NCBI RefSeq assembly: GCF_023856365.1
Contig: NC_064550.1
Location: forward strand, 20,399,629-20,463,628
Source of the DNA: Brienomyrus brachyistius
Lineage: Eukaryota > Chordata > Actinopteri > Osteoglossiformes > Mormyridae
Direction of reading: 5' to 3'
Length of the DNA stretch: 64,000 nucleotides
In this document: positions 1-12,200 of the stretch, piece after piece
Layout of the letters: each line of letters starts with the position of its first letter
Numbering within the stretch: position 1 is the first letter of the stretch
Made by a program: the position numbers and the translations under genes
Notes under the pieces: model-generated
Database searches by the model: none
Told to the model about the DNA's origin: nothing
Seen by the model: only the letters and a program-made list of their open reading frames with translations

Positions 1-90
1 CAAAGCCACGCGACCGCGCCTGTAGCTCTCAGCGACGCATTCGGACACTTCCAAAGCTCACACCCCGCCTCCCGGCTGCTTCACCCACAG

Positions 91-2978
91 CCGTGGCGTC
101 AGCGTGGATGAGGAGATCGAGAGCCCATACTGGAGCGTACGGGCACTGGTGCAGCAGTACGAGGGCCAGCGGGGGGTGCCAGAAGAAGACTTGGAGACGT
201 CCAGGCCCTGCAGGTGAGGCTCCTCCTTAGTCTTATTACAAACATGAATAATGAATATAATAATATGCTTAAATAATGCGATATAACTTTATTTAATGTA
301 CGAGGGTGAGAGGGTCCACAGCCGTATTTGTGCTGTGTATTGTGTTCATTTTAAATTTCTTTTGGGGGCGGACAGATCGAGCAGTGATTTGTTGCCACAT
401 GTGCTTGTGATGCACGCTTGGCGCTGGGGTAGCGTGGCACGCGCCCCCAGGATTGCCATGATCGTCAGGTGCCCTGTATGCGGCCGCATGTCGAGCACGT
501 CATGTGTCCTCACTGCCCTCCTCCTTCAGATGTCACCAGGAACCTCCCCTGCAACATCTTCTGACAAACGGCTCCATTGTCAGCCCTCGTCTGCATGCCG
601 CTTCAAAATGTCACCATACCCCTTCCCTCTCGGTTCCTTCTCGGTTCCTTCTCGGTTCCCTCTCGGTTTTTAGCAACCTCTTAGGGTACCGAATTCAAGG
701 GCCTTAAATGCAAACATCTTATTTTCTACTTTAAACCTGCAGTTCTTAATTACATATTAATAATGAGCATGATAATTAATCTTTCTTTTCTTTAGTTTTC
801 AGCCCTGACACGGCCTGGCGGATTGACGATTAATTAATTAGAAGGTGTTAATTAAACGTTATTGTAATGCAAACATCCGCACACAGGAGTGCACTCCCCT
901 GACTTGCAGTCAGCTTGCGTTGTAGGATTTAATTTTACCCTAATTAAGAAGCATTGTCATCAAAGGTGAATCACGACAGCATGACACAGTGAGGAGGAGG
1001 CGGCTGCCAGGCACGCAGGTGGCCTGCTCGCGACTTTAACGGAATCCTCGAAAAGTGGCGGGGTTTTTGGGGTATTAATGCCTTTTATAGCTCTGTCATT
1101 GCTTAACAATGCAGGAGCGGTTCCCCCCTATTCTGAATTGGGATGTGGTACGATCCAAATCTTTATGTTATTGTTGTTCTACATGGGTGAGTCCAATGAC
1201 AAGCAGTTTAGGTGGGCCTTCTTCAGAGTGATAGGGTGTGTTTCCTGCCTCGTGCCTGTAATGCCTTCACATGCCTTTGTCATGTGGGCTCTGGGTGCAT
1301 GTAATAGTCTATTCTTCTCAGTATCAAGTTTACCATCAGAAGCCTGCGGGGTGGGGGTGGCGGATGTTATGTCTCTCCTGCCAGTGGCAATTGCATAACA
1401 GTCCTATGTCTTGGTGTTGATGTCAGAGAAGATTCGTAGACTCCTCATTTTGAAAGTTTGTGTGCATTTCTGAAGCTGCAAGGCCAGTGACGTGCCATAG
1501 GGGGCGCTATACGGACTTGGCAGTCTGATCTTGCTGATGTTTAGACCCTATCGGCATGAAACTCCTGCGTAAACCTGTCTATACTCCTGGGGACGGTCAC
1601 GGGGCACGATCAGGCCACAGCTAAGATGACCTTCATTTCAGTACTGCTTCACAACATCAGAATCATTACTTTTTCGTTCATTACTGTGTTTAGTGAATCC
1701 CCTGAAACGGTAATCGGAATAATCTACTGTTTTTGGAAACCTCTGCCTTAATTTGGAAGCAGCCATGGACTTTAGTGGTGATTTTTAATCTGAATTAAAA
1801 ATGTTTATTCCTGTGAAGCATGATCTCTGATTGTTGTTTGTTTTTCGGTTTCGTGGAGTAGCTGAGCTCTTTCCAGCCGCTCTGATCAGATCCGTTTTTC
1901 TGCCCAGTCGGAGCATAATGTTGGCTGCTGCTAACTGGCTTACATTTCTGGGGGAGTGTCACTGAGGAGAAATGGCAGCCCTGTGGGATGAAAGCTCCCA
2001 AATCCGCACAGATCCCGGGGAGGGGGGGCGGCTTGTGGTGGACGCCGGGACGGATGATCTGGACGCTGTCGGTTTTGCGTGTGATGGGACCGTGTGCTCG
2101 TGTCACATCACGCCAGACCCATACTTTCCAAAAACACCTCAGCTATATCATCTGACCACTGAGCTGCTGTCTGTCTCCATCAGCCACACTTTCTTTATGG
2201 TCTCTTCACAACCCTAAGTGATCTTGGGGGGCAGTGTGTGGCTCAGCAGGTTGTTGGTTCAAATCCCAGGGTTGACAGAGGGATTTCACCTTTCGTCCCA
2301 TGAGCAAAGGCTTGCATCTTAATTGCCCCGGGGACTGTCTGACCCTGCTTTCTCTAAGAACAAATATATGTCTGCTAAATAATTAAAATGCCGTGTTAAA
2401 TGTCTTGTATTTTGTAATTGTGCAGTGACTCTGTAGCTGATAGGTTCTCGCAGTGTTTTGTAATGCATTGTATGGCTTCTGCTACAACATTATCTGTTAC
2501 TGATCCCTCATTTGAATCTTAGTATGGTTGTACTTGTACCTGTGTGGCTTCCTTGACAGCACTATGCATGTGATATATTACTTGCTTTGGCTGCATGTCA
2601 CTTCGGACAAAAGCATCAGCCAAATTAATGTAAACGACCAGCCAGTGGCTCTCACTTTCTGTGTCGGTTGCCATGTATTTTACGTTTCTATCTTCTTCCA
2701 CCTTCCTAATGGGCAATGGATGGCTTGGGGGGGGGGTGGTGGCAGATGTTTGTGTAGGTGTAGCAGTTTTTTTTTTTTTAATCCTTCCCCCCCACCTTTT
2801 GTCTGAGAGCCGAAGAGTCTGTCTTGCCACGTAGCCAAACACACCTCCGCGTTGTTCTGCTTCGTGCTGAGACCCTCCGAATTGAGCTTTCAATGCCTCC
2901 CCCCCCCAAAAAGGACCTGTTTGATAAGCAGACAACTCCCCCCCCCCCCCGCCGTATACAGATCCCCCTCCCCCGCAG

Positions 2979-3016
<38 letters not shown>

Positions 3017-3258
3017 AAGCAGAGAGATAGAGGAGGCGTGGGTAAACAGTGGGGCCGAGCTATGTCTGACATCTCCACGCAGACAGGGAGAGAGAGAGTG
3101 AGAGAGAGAGAGAGAGAGGGAGCGGGGGAGAGAGAGAGAGAGAAAGGGAGTCTGACAGATTTCTCTCAGAAGGAAGGAAAGCCTGGCAGCAGGAGGAAGG
3201 AAACCGCAAGCGGCATCGTCTAAGCCGAAGGGAAACAATTAGCGGGATCTGTCTCACT

Positions 3259-3294
<36 letters not shown>

Positions 3295-6200
3295 GAGGCA
3301 CATCAGAGCCAAGCCGGACACAGCTGTAATGTGGGGGGCCCTGTCGGGGGCCATCTAGAGCAGCTCGCAGAATCGGGGAGGCCCCGCAGGGCTGCACTGT
3401 GGCGATGGGGGCGACGCCCGGTGCCTGAGAGCCCCACCAATCTGGGGAATCGCCGTGGCGACCATCCTCTCGTCTGCATTCCTCTGCAATTTTTTTATTT
3501 TCCCGGCTGGATATTCCGGACGTGGGATTGTGGCTCCGTGGGTGTGCCTGGGATGATGGTGGTGAGCGAGCGACGGGTCGCACCTCAAACCTGACGGCCA
3601 GCACCTCGGTGGGGGGGGCGGGCCACCGTCTCAGGAAATGGGGGCGACGCACATGAAATGGTAAGAGCAGCGAGAGCGACTTCACTTTCCCTCGCCAGTC
3701 TGCCTCCGTCTCTCCTCCCTGTTAGCTTTGTTATTCCTGCTGTACGGTGCACTTTCCAGCCCCGTCTCGGATCTGCCGCCGGGCTTTTAAAGCCGACCCA
3801 GTCTCTTCGCGTTAGCTTGCCCCGTGAGGCAACCCCCCCATCTCTCTGCCTGCCAGGTGACACAGGGGACCTTTCCTGAAGGGTTCTGCCAGCACGTGGA
3901 CCAGCCTAATGTTTCTGGGTATCTCTGTTTCCTATCGGGGTGGAGCAAATGCTTCAGAAAGTCCAGAATGCACCTCTGTGACCGGTCCTATGTTTCTTAA
4001 TGAGGGTTGATGTCCTGATCTGTAGCTGTATGTGTGCTGCATGTCTGTCACGCCATTGTACAGTAATTCACACCAGTCAGAGCAGTAACGCGAACGCGCG
4101 TCTCTTGCTGTTTTTTCGCTGGTTCGTTGGTGTGCTCTACACCCTGAAGTGTGCATGTGTCATCGCGGCGTGGCACTTTGATCTGAGGTTTTGAGGGGTA
4201 TTTTCCACCAGGCGTCCGTCGTCACGTGTCTGGCGTTCTGCACAGTTGAGTTTCTCCTCAGCCACCTGTCTCCAGCAGCGCCCTCTGGTGGACAGGCCGG
4301 GAGAGCCCTGTCGCGGGTGGCGTCGGGTTGCCGTGGGAAGGGCTGTGGGAATCTTCTGCAGACAGATCTGTGGATATGCCCTGCTTCCCGTCCAGGTCCC
4401 GCAGGCCTGCCTTTTAATTTGCCTGAGTATCGAGCGCCTGCCAGCTGCTTATTAAAGGGGCCACAAATCTGACCCAGGATCACGGACAGGCTCTGCATGC
4501 CAGCGCATTTTTTTAAATACCGCTTCCGTGACTGTGGCTGGATGGATTTTTATCTTGTGCCTTTCAAAAGTGAACTTTGGCTCTTGGAATATCTGTGGTA
4601 ACTAAATTATCAATCATTCAGCAGCACTGATAATTTAATTGCTTGTGGAATTTAGGTCAAGGAGCATTGACCGCTGTCTTGGGCCGCTGTTCCTGCCAAT
4701 TCCCTGCCCATATGGTTCTATAGAATGGCATCTTGGGTCAATCTCAGTACCAGGAAGGCAAAGACCGTACTAGTTATATTGGCAAGACTAGTCTTGCTAA
4801 CTTGCTTTCCAAGAAGGAACTTGGGGTGCAAAGAATCATGGGATTGGTCTCATTCTGCGAGGATACAGCTGATGTATCCTTGGCTATTGGGGTGGAGCAG
4901 GACCAACATCTGGGGATTTTTAGCATCCTCTGTACTTGAGTATTGGAACTGGTCTTCGGCAGTGGATGATGATGTAAACACAAGTGTACAAGTATGGTCA
5001 AGGACGCATATTGAGATTCACCTTTTGTTTGTGAGACGGCTGCCAAACCCCAGGGACCTTTTTAAGGATGTGATTGGCTAAGGGGAGTGGGGGTGGGGCT
5101 TCCTGTCTACCAGTCACAAATGATCCAGTGGAGGCCCCCTGACCTTTTCATCCCCCCCCCCCCTCAGAGTGCTGCTGTCTATATCAACCATCTCCAGCTG
5201 TCTGACTTCCATTCAAAAGTTAAAAAGTAAAGTATGCTAAAAGTTTTAATGGCTTCCTCCCGGGAATGAAAATGTAACGGCGTTCAGTGCCCTTGTGTTG
5301 GCGTCCATGCCTGGACACCTGCGTTTTGGCAGAGGCTGGGCGTGATTTTGCATAGCCGCCCTTGTGCCGGAGAGCGCTCGCGGTAGCTAGTGGAGGAGGG
5401 AGGCCATCTGGAGGCCAGGCGGAGGGGGAGGCCAGTGCCGCTACAGGCCCACGGACCCCCCCCCCCCTTCCTGTTTTCCCTGCTTTCTCAAAGAACAAGG
5501 AATGGAACCCTTAATTTCAGCTACGGTTCTCGACTGGACCCGGCGCGTCACAGGACCCCTTCGGGGTTCCATGTGGCTGGAAGAAGAGAAAACGCTGGTT
5601 TTGTCCCCCAGGGACACGGTGCCCTGAAGTCTGTTTCCGACTTTCATAATTTGTTCTCTGCCCGTAAACACCAGCGATGGTCTATTCCTCGCACAGAGGA
5701 GCCGAGTTTCGTCACAGAGTTTTAATCCCGGCTGTTTTTAAATGGACACTATGCAATCGAAGGGAGCATTCTGTGTTAGACTCTGGACTATTACATTTCG
5801 GGTTTGAGCAGGGGGGGTCGCACTCAGGTAACAGGCTACATTGGACCCTATCTAATCTCTGGAGGGCCGGACAAAGACAATTTGTAGTAGGCTAGTAAAA
5901 CAATAACAATACCTTTCCCTATTTAATATTTATAAATAGATCATAAATCACCTACTAATGATGAAATGACTGAAATACCCTGCTAAAAATGTTCATTTTC
6001 TGGAGTGTCAGTGGTTGTGTCCATATTAACAACTCTCACAAGCTCTTACTTTCACATTTCGGGTATATACTGTCATTTTGCAGAACATCAGTGATGATTG
6101 TCAAAACCTTATTACCGGTATAGTGCACGACTCACAAGATCTGGTACCAAATATCACTTTACCTGTCCGCGATCATGGTTAGAATATGGTGGCTATTTAG

Positions 6201-9200
6201 CTGTCTTTCTCTGCATTTTCTGCAGGTAATTACCATGCAGTTATTCACCAAGTGGTGATGAATAAAGAACAGGTATGAAAATAGACGAGATTTGAGCCTG
6301 TGTGTTCTTTGCAAACTCGGGGTTTAGCAGATCTTGCTGCCTCATTAGCATCGCCGTAGCTTAGCTTTTACAGCCGCATCGCTGGTCTGCCAAGTCTGAT
6401 TAAAAACTGACTGATGTTTCTTCAGTCCTGCCATCAGTTATTTAATTTTCTTCTGAATTGTATGTTTCGACCTGGTGAGTTTAATTGAGGTACCAAATAT
6501 TATTTTTCTTCACCACTCTGGTGCTCCCCCAGGTGAAGAAAATATCGAATAACAAATTGATTTTTCAAATCAATATGTTTTGAATTTGAAAATCTTCTTG
6601 TTTGCCAGATTCGGACCTTCATCCTGTCAGATTCAACCCGCAGGCCGTAGGTTTGACAGTGTTGGGAGGGGGCAGGTCATTCCCAGTTTTGGGATGTTTC
6701 TGTAGCAGCCCATCCCCCCACCCTCTTTTGAAAAAGTCTAAAAGATTGTTGTGCATTGTGTGTGCAGACAGCCCAGGCAGCAGGGGGCGACACGCTGGAC
6801 ACTGTGTGGCCACGTTCCCCGCAACGCTGTCTTCCCACCCATACTTGCTTTCTGGTCCGCCACCTTATGTCTGTGACTGTTGAAGGCTGGCATCCCGAAC
6901 CGACTGCGCCCGTCTCACCGGGCCCTGAGGCAGCCCGGAGCGGGTATGAAAGCCTGCAGGCATGCAGCTGATCGCCCAAAAACAAAGCCCCGCCCACAGC
7001 TCATTAATCATCATTAGAAAGGGAAGTGGGGGGAGTCTTTGTTGGAGCATTTGCTTATTTTCCCAGTCCGAGGGGCACCCACAGACACAGTGGGTGTGTC
7101 ACTCTGTGATCATGTGACACAGTGGGGTGCCCGCGACCCTGCCTCCATTCAGGGCCGGGGGCCGGAGCGCACAATGAGGCCGCAACAACAACAACAGCAA
7201 CAACACCCCCTCTGTCTATTTTCTGGGGCTGCCATTGTTGCTGCTTAAAAAAGACAGAGAGAAAAAAAGTGAAATAAAAGAGAGGCATTTTCTCAGAGTC
7301 CCCCCCCTTCTCCAGCAAAGCCGGCCCTGCCCCCCTCCCGCTGCAGAGTGTCCCTCCTTTCCCCGCCTGCTCGTTCAGCTCCGTGTGAGGGCAGCAGTGG
7401 CATGGCTTGCTGGTCTCCATGGCAACAGGATGGTGGGCATTTGCACATCTCGGCGCTAAACGCAGAAGTGGTCAGACTCGGGTCAGTTAAATTTACCGCG
7501 GTCCTGCATTTGCGGAGCAGCGCGCTGCCGTATCTGTCTTGATGGGGGGGGGGGGGCATGCTTCTCGGGCGTGAGTGTTTAAGGCTCCGCAGAGGCTGGA
7601 CCCCAACTGGGAATCCAGTCAGAGCTGTCGTAACTTCACTAGAAAACCAGTATGCTAGGCTCTTCCATGGTTTGGGTGATTTTATAAATAACCGCCCTGC
7701 AATTCCAGTGGCAGCTGTTTGGAATCTGAAGGGTCAGTCCATCTCTTGGGAAATAAGGGGGGTGTTTGTCCAGGCACACAAGTCTTGTCCACATGTTCAA
7801 CTTTTATTGCCATACTATGCCTAATAAATATACATTTTCTAGGCTGTTCCACTACATGTTAATATGTACACACATTCCCTCGGTATACTGCTACATATCA
7901 AATAACACTAGCCTATAATGCCCCCCCATGAAGTTGGATGAGGTCCACTCCAACCCGCTTCATTCCAACTCTTGGTGTGGTTTGGAGAGAGGGCTGTAAT
8001 AATTCATGCACCCCACCTCTAAGTAGCAGGAGTTCCTCTGCAGGCTGTGCTGTATGTGGTGCATGGGGGGGGTGTCTCTGGAGTTCTGCAGCATGGGTTC
8101 TCGCTGTTTAAATTTAAACTTGACTTTGCCTCACTGTTTTTTTTTTTTTTTTTTTTAGTGCAGCCTGCTTGGAGTCTCTTACACCAATTAACATCTCACC
8201 TGAAACTCTGGTACAAAGGAAAATGTATAAAAATAAGGATAGGACAATAAGGAAAATATGTACTTGGGTGAATTTTTTTTATTTTTTATTTTTTTGAGAA
8301 AGCAAAGTCAGCTAGTCCCTGAAGCAACTGGGGGGTTAAGACCTTTGCTGACACATTAACTCCCCACATCACTCTGCTGACCCTGGGATTTGAACCAGCA
8401 ACGTTCCGCTGACGGGCACAGCGCCCTAACCTACAGAACCACACACCACCCTTCAATTCTTTGTTTGTGCGCAATGGATCAATAAGTGTGGTTATGCTGG
8501 TCCATTTTAATAAGCTGTAACAAACTGAGTAATAATATGGGCCGCTTGCCCATAATCGCAAATAACACTGGATCGGTGATTTGCAGCCGCAGTTCAGACG
8601 CCTGGAATGGGGAAGTGGGAAGGTCGTCTCCTAGTGGGTCTTTGCATCCAGCCTGTGGCTGACCTTCTCTGTCGGAGACCAGCTGAACTTGTGAAACCGT
8701 TCTTTTGAAGCATGATCGTCTGTGACTTAATAAGAATCATACACGTTACCCCCCGCTGCATTGCGGTCCGTCGGTATGTTGTTCTGCTTCGCTGTGTGAG
8801 GATCTAGGCGCAGATCGAACTTCATTTATCCCCCAAGCTAGAAGTTTTTGTTGCCATCTTTTTCTTTCCTTCTTGCCTCTTTTCTTGATTTCTGTCTCCG
8901 AGGACAGAAATGTGCTTCGGTCCCGTTCATAATGGTTAGAACTGTAGTATTGTATTTTGTTTCATTTGTGGAGGCAGGGGGGGCGGCATGGTGGTGCAGT
9001 GGTTAGCACTGTTGCCTCACACCTCTGGGACCCGGGTTCGAATCTCCGCCTGGGTCACATGTGTGTGGAGTTTGCATGTTCTCCCCATGTCGTCGTGGGG
9101 TGTCCTCCGGGTACTCCGGTTTCCCCCCACAGTCCAAAAACATGCTGAGGCTAATTGGAGTTGCTAAATTGCCCGTAGGAATGCATGTGAGAGTGAATGG

Positions 9201-12200
9201 TGTGTGAGTGTGCCCTGCGATGGGCTGGCCCCCCATCCTGGGTTGTTCCCAGCCTCGTGCCCATTGCTTCCGGGATAGGCTCCGGACCCCCCGCGACCCA
9301 ATAGGATAAGCGGTTTGGAAAATGGATGGGATGGATGGATGTGGAGGCAGGCTCTTCTATCTTGGAAAATGGAGATGTACTTGCTGCCTCAGCACACTGG
9401 GTTGCACTGACCCCTCCGCCCGCCCCCCCCCCCCCCTCCCCGTTGTTTCAGCCTCAGCTCCACCAGCCCAAAGCACACACCCAAATCAGAGCTCGTCGGA
9501 GGGTTCGATGGAGGGGTGCTGGCAGAAATCCAGCAGGAGGAGGTTTCCCAGAAGTCAGGTGCGTGCTTGTTGTTAGGTCAGCAGGATTGCATGATGGGTA
9601 AGGGGTCATGTGACCAGGGGTTTCCAGTTTTAAGCCATAGGAAAAGAGGTTTTCCTATCTTTAGCCTGGCACTATGAAATATGCATATGTATAAATGCAT
9701 AAAACTATAATTTTATCCCTATGGTAACCTTAGCAACAAAAAGCATGCATTGGGCACCTGAAGTATTCATGTGTTTCTGTGTCACCATGCAGACGATGTT
9801 GCAAAGTCGCCCTCTTGTGGACAAGCTGCAGCCATGGGTAGTGCCACCCCAGGGGGGGGCTCCACGTGGGAGGAGCAGCTGTGCGAGCAGCAGGAGCAGC
9901 TGGAGAAGGAGATGCAAGAGGCCAGGCGGATGGTCTCCAGCCTGCAGGTACCTCCCACCTACCGGACGCGCTGTCCCGCACGCGTGGATGCTGTCTCCTG
10001 AACATGCCTTGCTTGCTCCTGCACGCACGCTGTCGTGTAAAACCAGAGCCCTCTCCGCCCGCCCAGATGGGTCTGTTCGTCGGTCCCCTTGAGGCCGCCT
10101 GTGTTTCGTTAGCAGAGGCATCCGTTGGCACAGATGGGCATCCGGTTGCCTTGGAGATACAAAATCACCACATTCTCGCCCCCGTGCTGTTTTGCCTCCT
10201 GTTCACAATACAAGCTCGATTCTACGCATTTATTTCTTTCTTCTCATGATTCACATGCATTCCCAAAACTGGCTGCCTTCTGTGAGTCAGTTAATTGGAA
10301 GATTGATGTCGTTGACCTGATTGCTGCTTCGGGGCATGGCTGCCGTGTGACCGTTATGATGTCATCACTAAGGAGCCATATAAATTTGAAAGTTTGTACT
10401 GGATGGATGAAATGTCGGCAGATTCGGGAGGGGCAGGGGGGGGGGTTGCAGATTACCTGGGAAGAAGCAGATTGGAAATGATGTCACCAGCTCATGGGCA
10501 TCTGTGGGGGCAGAGCTGGCTGCGATCTCGAGCATAAGCTAGAATGGGTATGACTGCCATTCAGAATAACAATGAACTTTACATAAAACCTGGGATTGCC
10601 TGCAGTTTTTTTTATTTAAGGATTAAGATACCATGTAAATACAGGTACTAATTATAGCGGAGAAGCAGGGGGAGCTTGGCAGGCAGCACTTCACGCTAAC
10701 CAGGCCCAGGATGGCTGCCACATGTGTACCGGTGCTTTCTGTGCTGCGGGGGCGTTTTCTCGGGCTCCCCCCAGCTCACTCCGTTTCCCATTCCTACACG
10801 TGTCTCACCCCTCAGGCGCTGCTCCTTCACGGCTCGCTACCTGAGGACGAGCAGGAGGTTTCCCTGAGCCTGGCGGAGGGAACAGTAAATGCAGAGCAGC
10901 AGCTGGTAAAAGTCTCTCTCTTTTTTTTGTTCTTTTTGTTCCTAGTTTATTTACCCCCCCCGCTTACCTATTTTGGACTCTTCCAGCAACAGTGACCCTC
11001 CGTTTTTTTTCTCTCACCCTTCCGCTCATCTCGAGTTTCCCTCTTCCTCCCCCTCCCTCTCCTTCGCCTGTCATGTGATCCCGCGGCTTTGTCTCCGTCG
11101 CACCGCACAGATCGGGCCGCGCAGGTGCCCTCGCCTGTGTGCCTTTCCCGGTCCTGCTCTGCTCGAGCGCTGAGTTACCCATTAATACCAGAATATCGAG
11201 AAAGGCCTCTTTTTTTCTGTCGGCGTAGTTTTCCTCCAACTTCACAAAGTCCGTCCTTTTCTCCAGATAATAATCCGAAGTCGCCTGGACCAGAGCATGG
11301 AAGAAACTCAGGACCTGAAGGTAAACAGCCTTCACTTGATTCGTGGGGTATTTTTGGCCCCTCACTCCCCCCCCTTACTTCCCCCGTCTGCTTTGCAGAA
11401 GGAGCTGCTGAAGTACAAGCAGGAGGTGCGCAGCCTGCAAGGGGTCAAGGTGAGTCCCGACAGGTGTCACCCCCTCCTTCCCAAGAGCGGGTTCAGTGTA
11501 GGCACTTTGATTGGCTAACCTGTGCGTGCCTGTATCCGCATCTGTTCCCACGTTTCCCAGGATGCCTTGCAGCAGCGTCTAGGGGTCCAGGAAGCCTCGG
11601 TTTTGCAGCTAAAGCAGGATCTTTTGCGATCCAGCATGGACAGGGAGGAGCTGGAGGGGCAGAATGTAAGCAGACATACCCGTGACCCCAGTGTGTTTGC
11701 GTTTATGGACAGTAGCTCGTTGCTGTCTGGGTGGGTGAGGGTCGCAGTTTGCCAGAGCGGCCATGTTTATTGCTTGATGGTTTTTATCGCTAGGCCGAGT
11801 TGCAAAGGAAGCTGGAGGAGCGTGTCCGGCTGCTCAGCGAGTACAAGGTGAGTTTGCCTGAAGGGCCTGATTTTAAGGCGGTGCGAATTGCAATTCAGGC
11901 ACCTGGTAGGGCAGCACATTGTCACAACCTTAAGCTCAAGTAACCCAGTATAAAAATCAGGCATCTGGAAGGGCAGCACAGTGTCACATCCTTAAGCTCT
12001 GGCAGTTTGATTTACAAAACAGGCATCTAGAAGGGCAGCACACAGACACGTCCTTAAGCAAAGGCAGTTCATTTTGAAAATCAGGCCTCTGGATGGGCAG
12101 CAGGCATGTTCCTCGGCACACGCTTGCTCTCATGATGCTGTGTCGGTCCTTGCAGAAGGAGATTGCCCAGAAGGACAGGCTGCTGCAGCAGCAGCAGTAC

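Larger units (their letters stand above)
2940..3637 (+). promoter_or_regulatory. probable internal dixdc1 promoter and 5' UTR
   Basis: GC-rich sequence with many CpGs (most clearly 3300-3637) breaks an otherwise AT-rich intron. It runs directly into an ATG-bearing exon with a good splice donor (3638-3660). No TATA box is evident, which fits a CpG-type promoter. The region is assigned by inference from base composition and the exon that follows; the transcription start is not defined. Confidence 0.5.

Noticed and set aside
2519..3238. 239-codon minus-strand open frame rich in Ser/Leu
   Set aside because: It is the complement of the GA microsatellites (CTCTCT read as SLSLS). Low-complexity translation only.
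8982..9055. tRNA gene
   Set aside because: A and B boxes are present, but the fold is degraded and the sequence continues into a 361-bp element with a SINE tail and target duplication, so it is a SINE head and not a functional tRNA. The same reasoning applies to the other tRNA-like heads listed.
9721..10131. Open frames of 120-138 codons on both strands around the dixdc1 exon at 9793
   Set aside because: They are shadow frames of the GC-rich coiled-coil exon. Only the frame containing [20 protein letters not shown] fits the family and splice phase.
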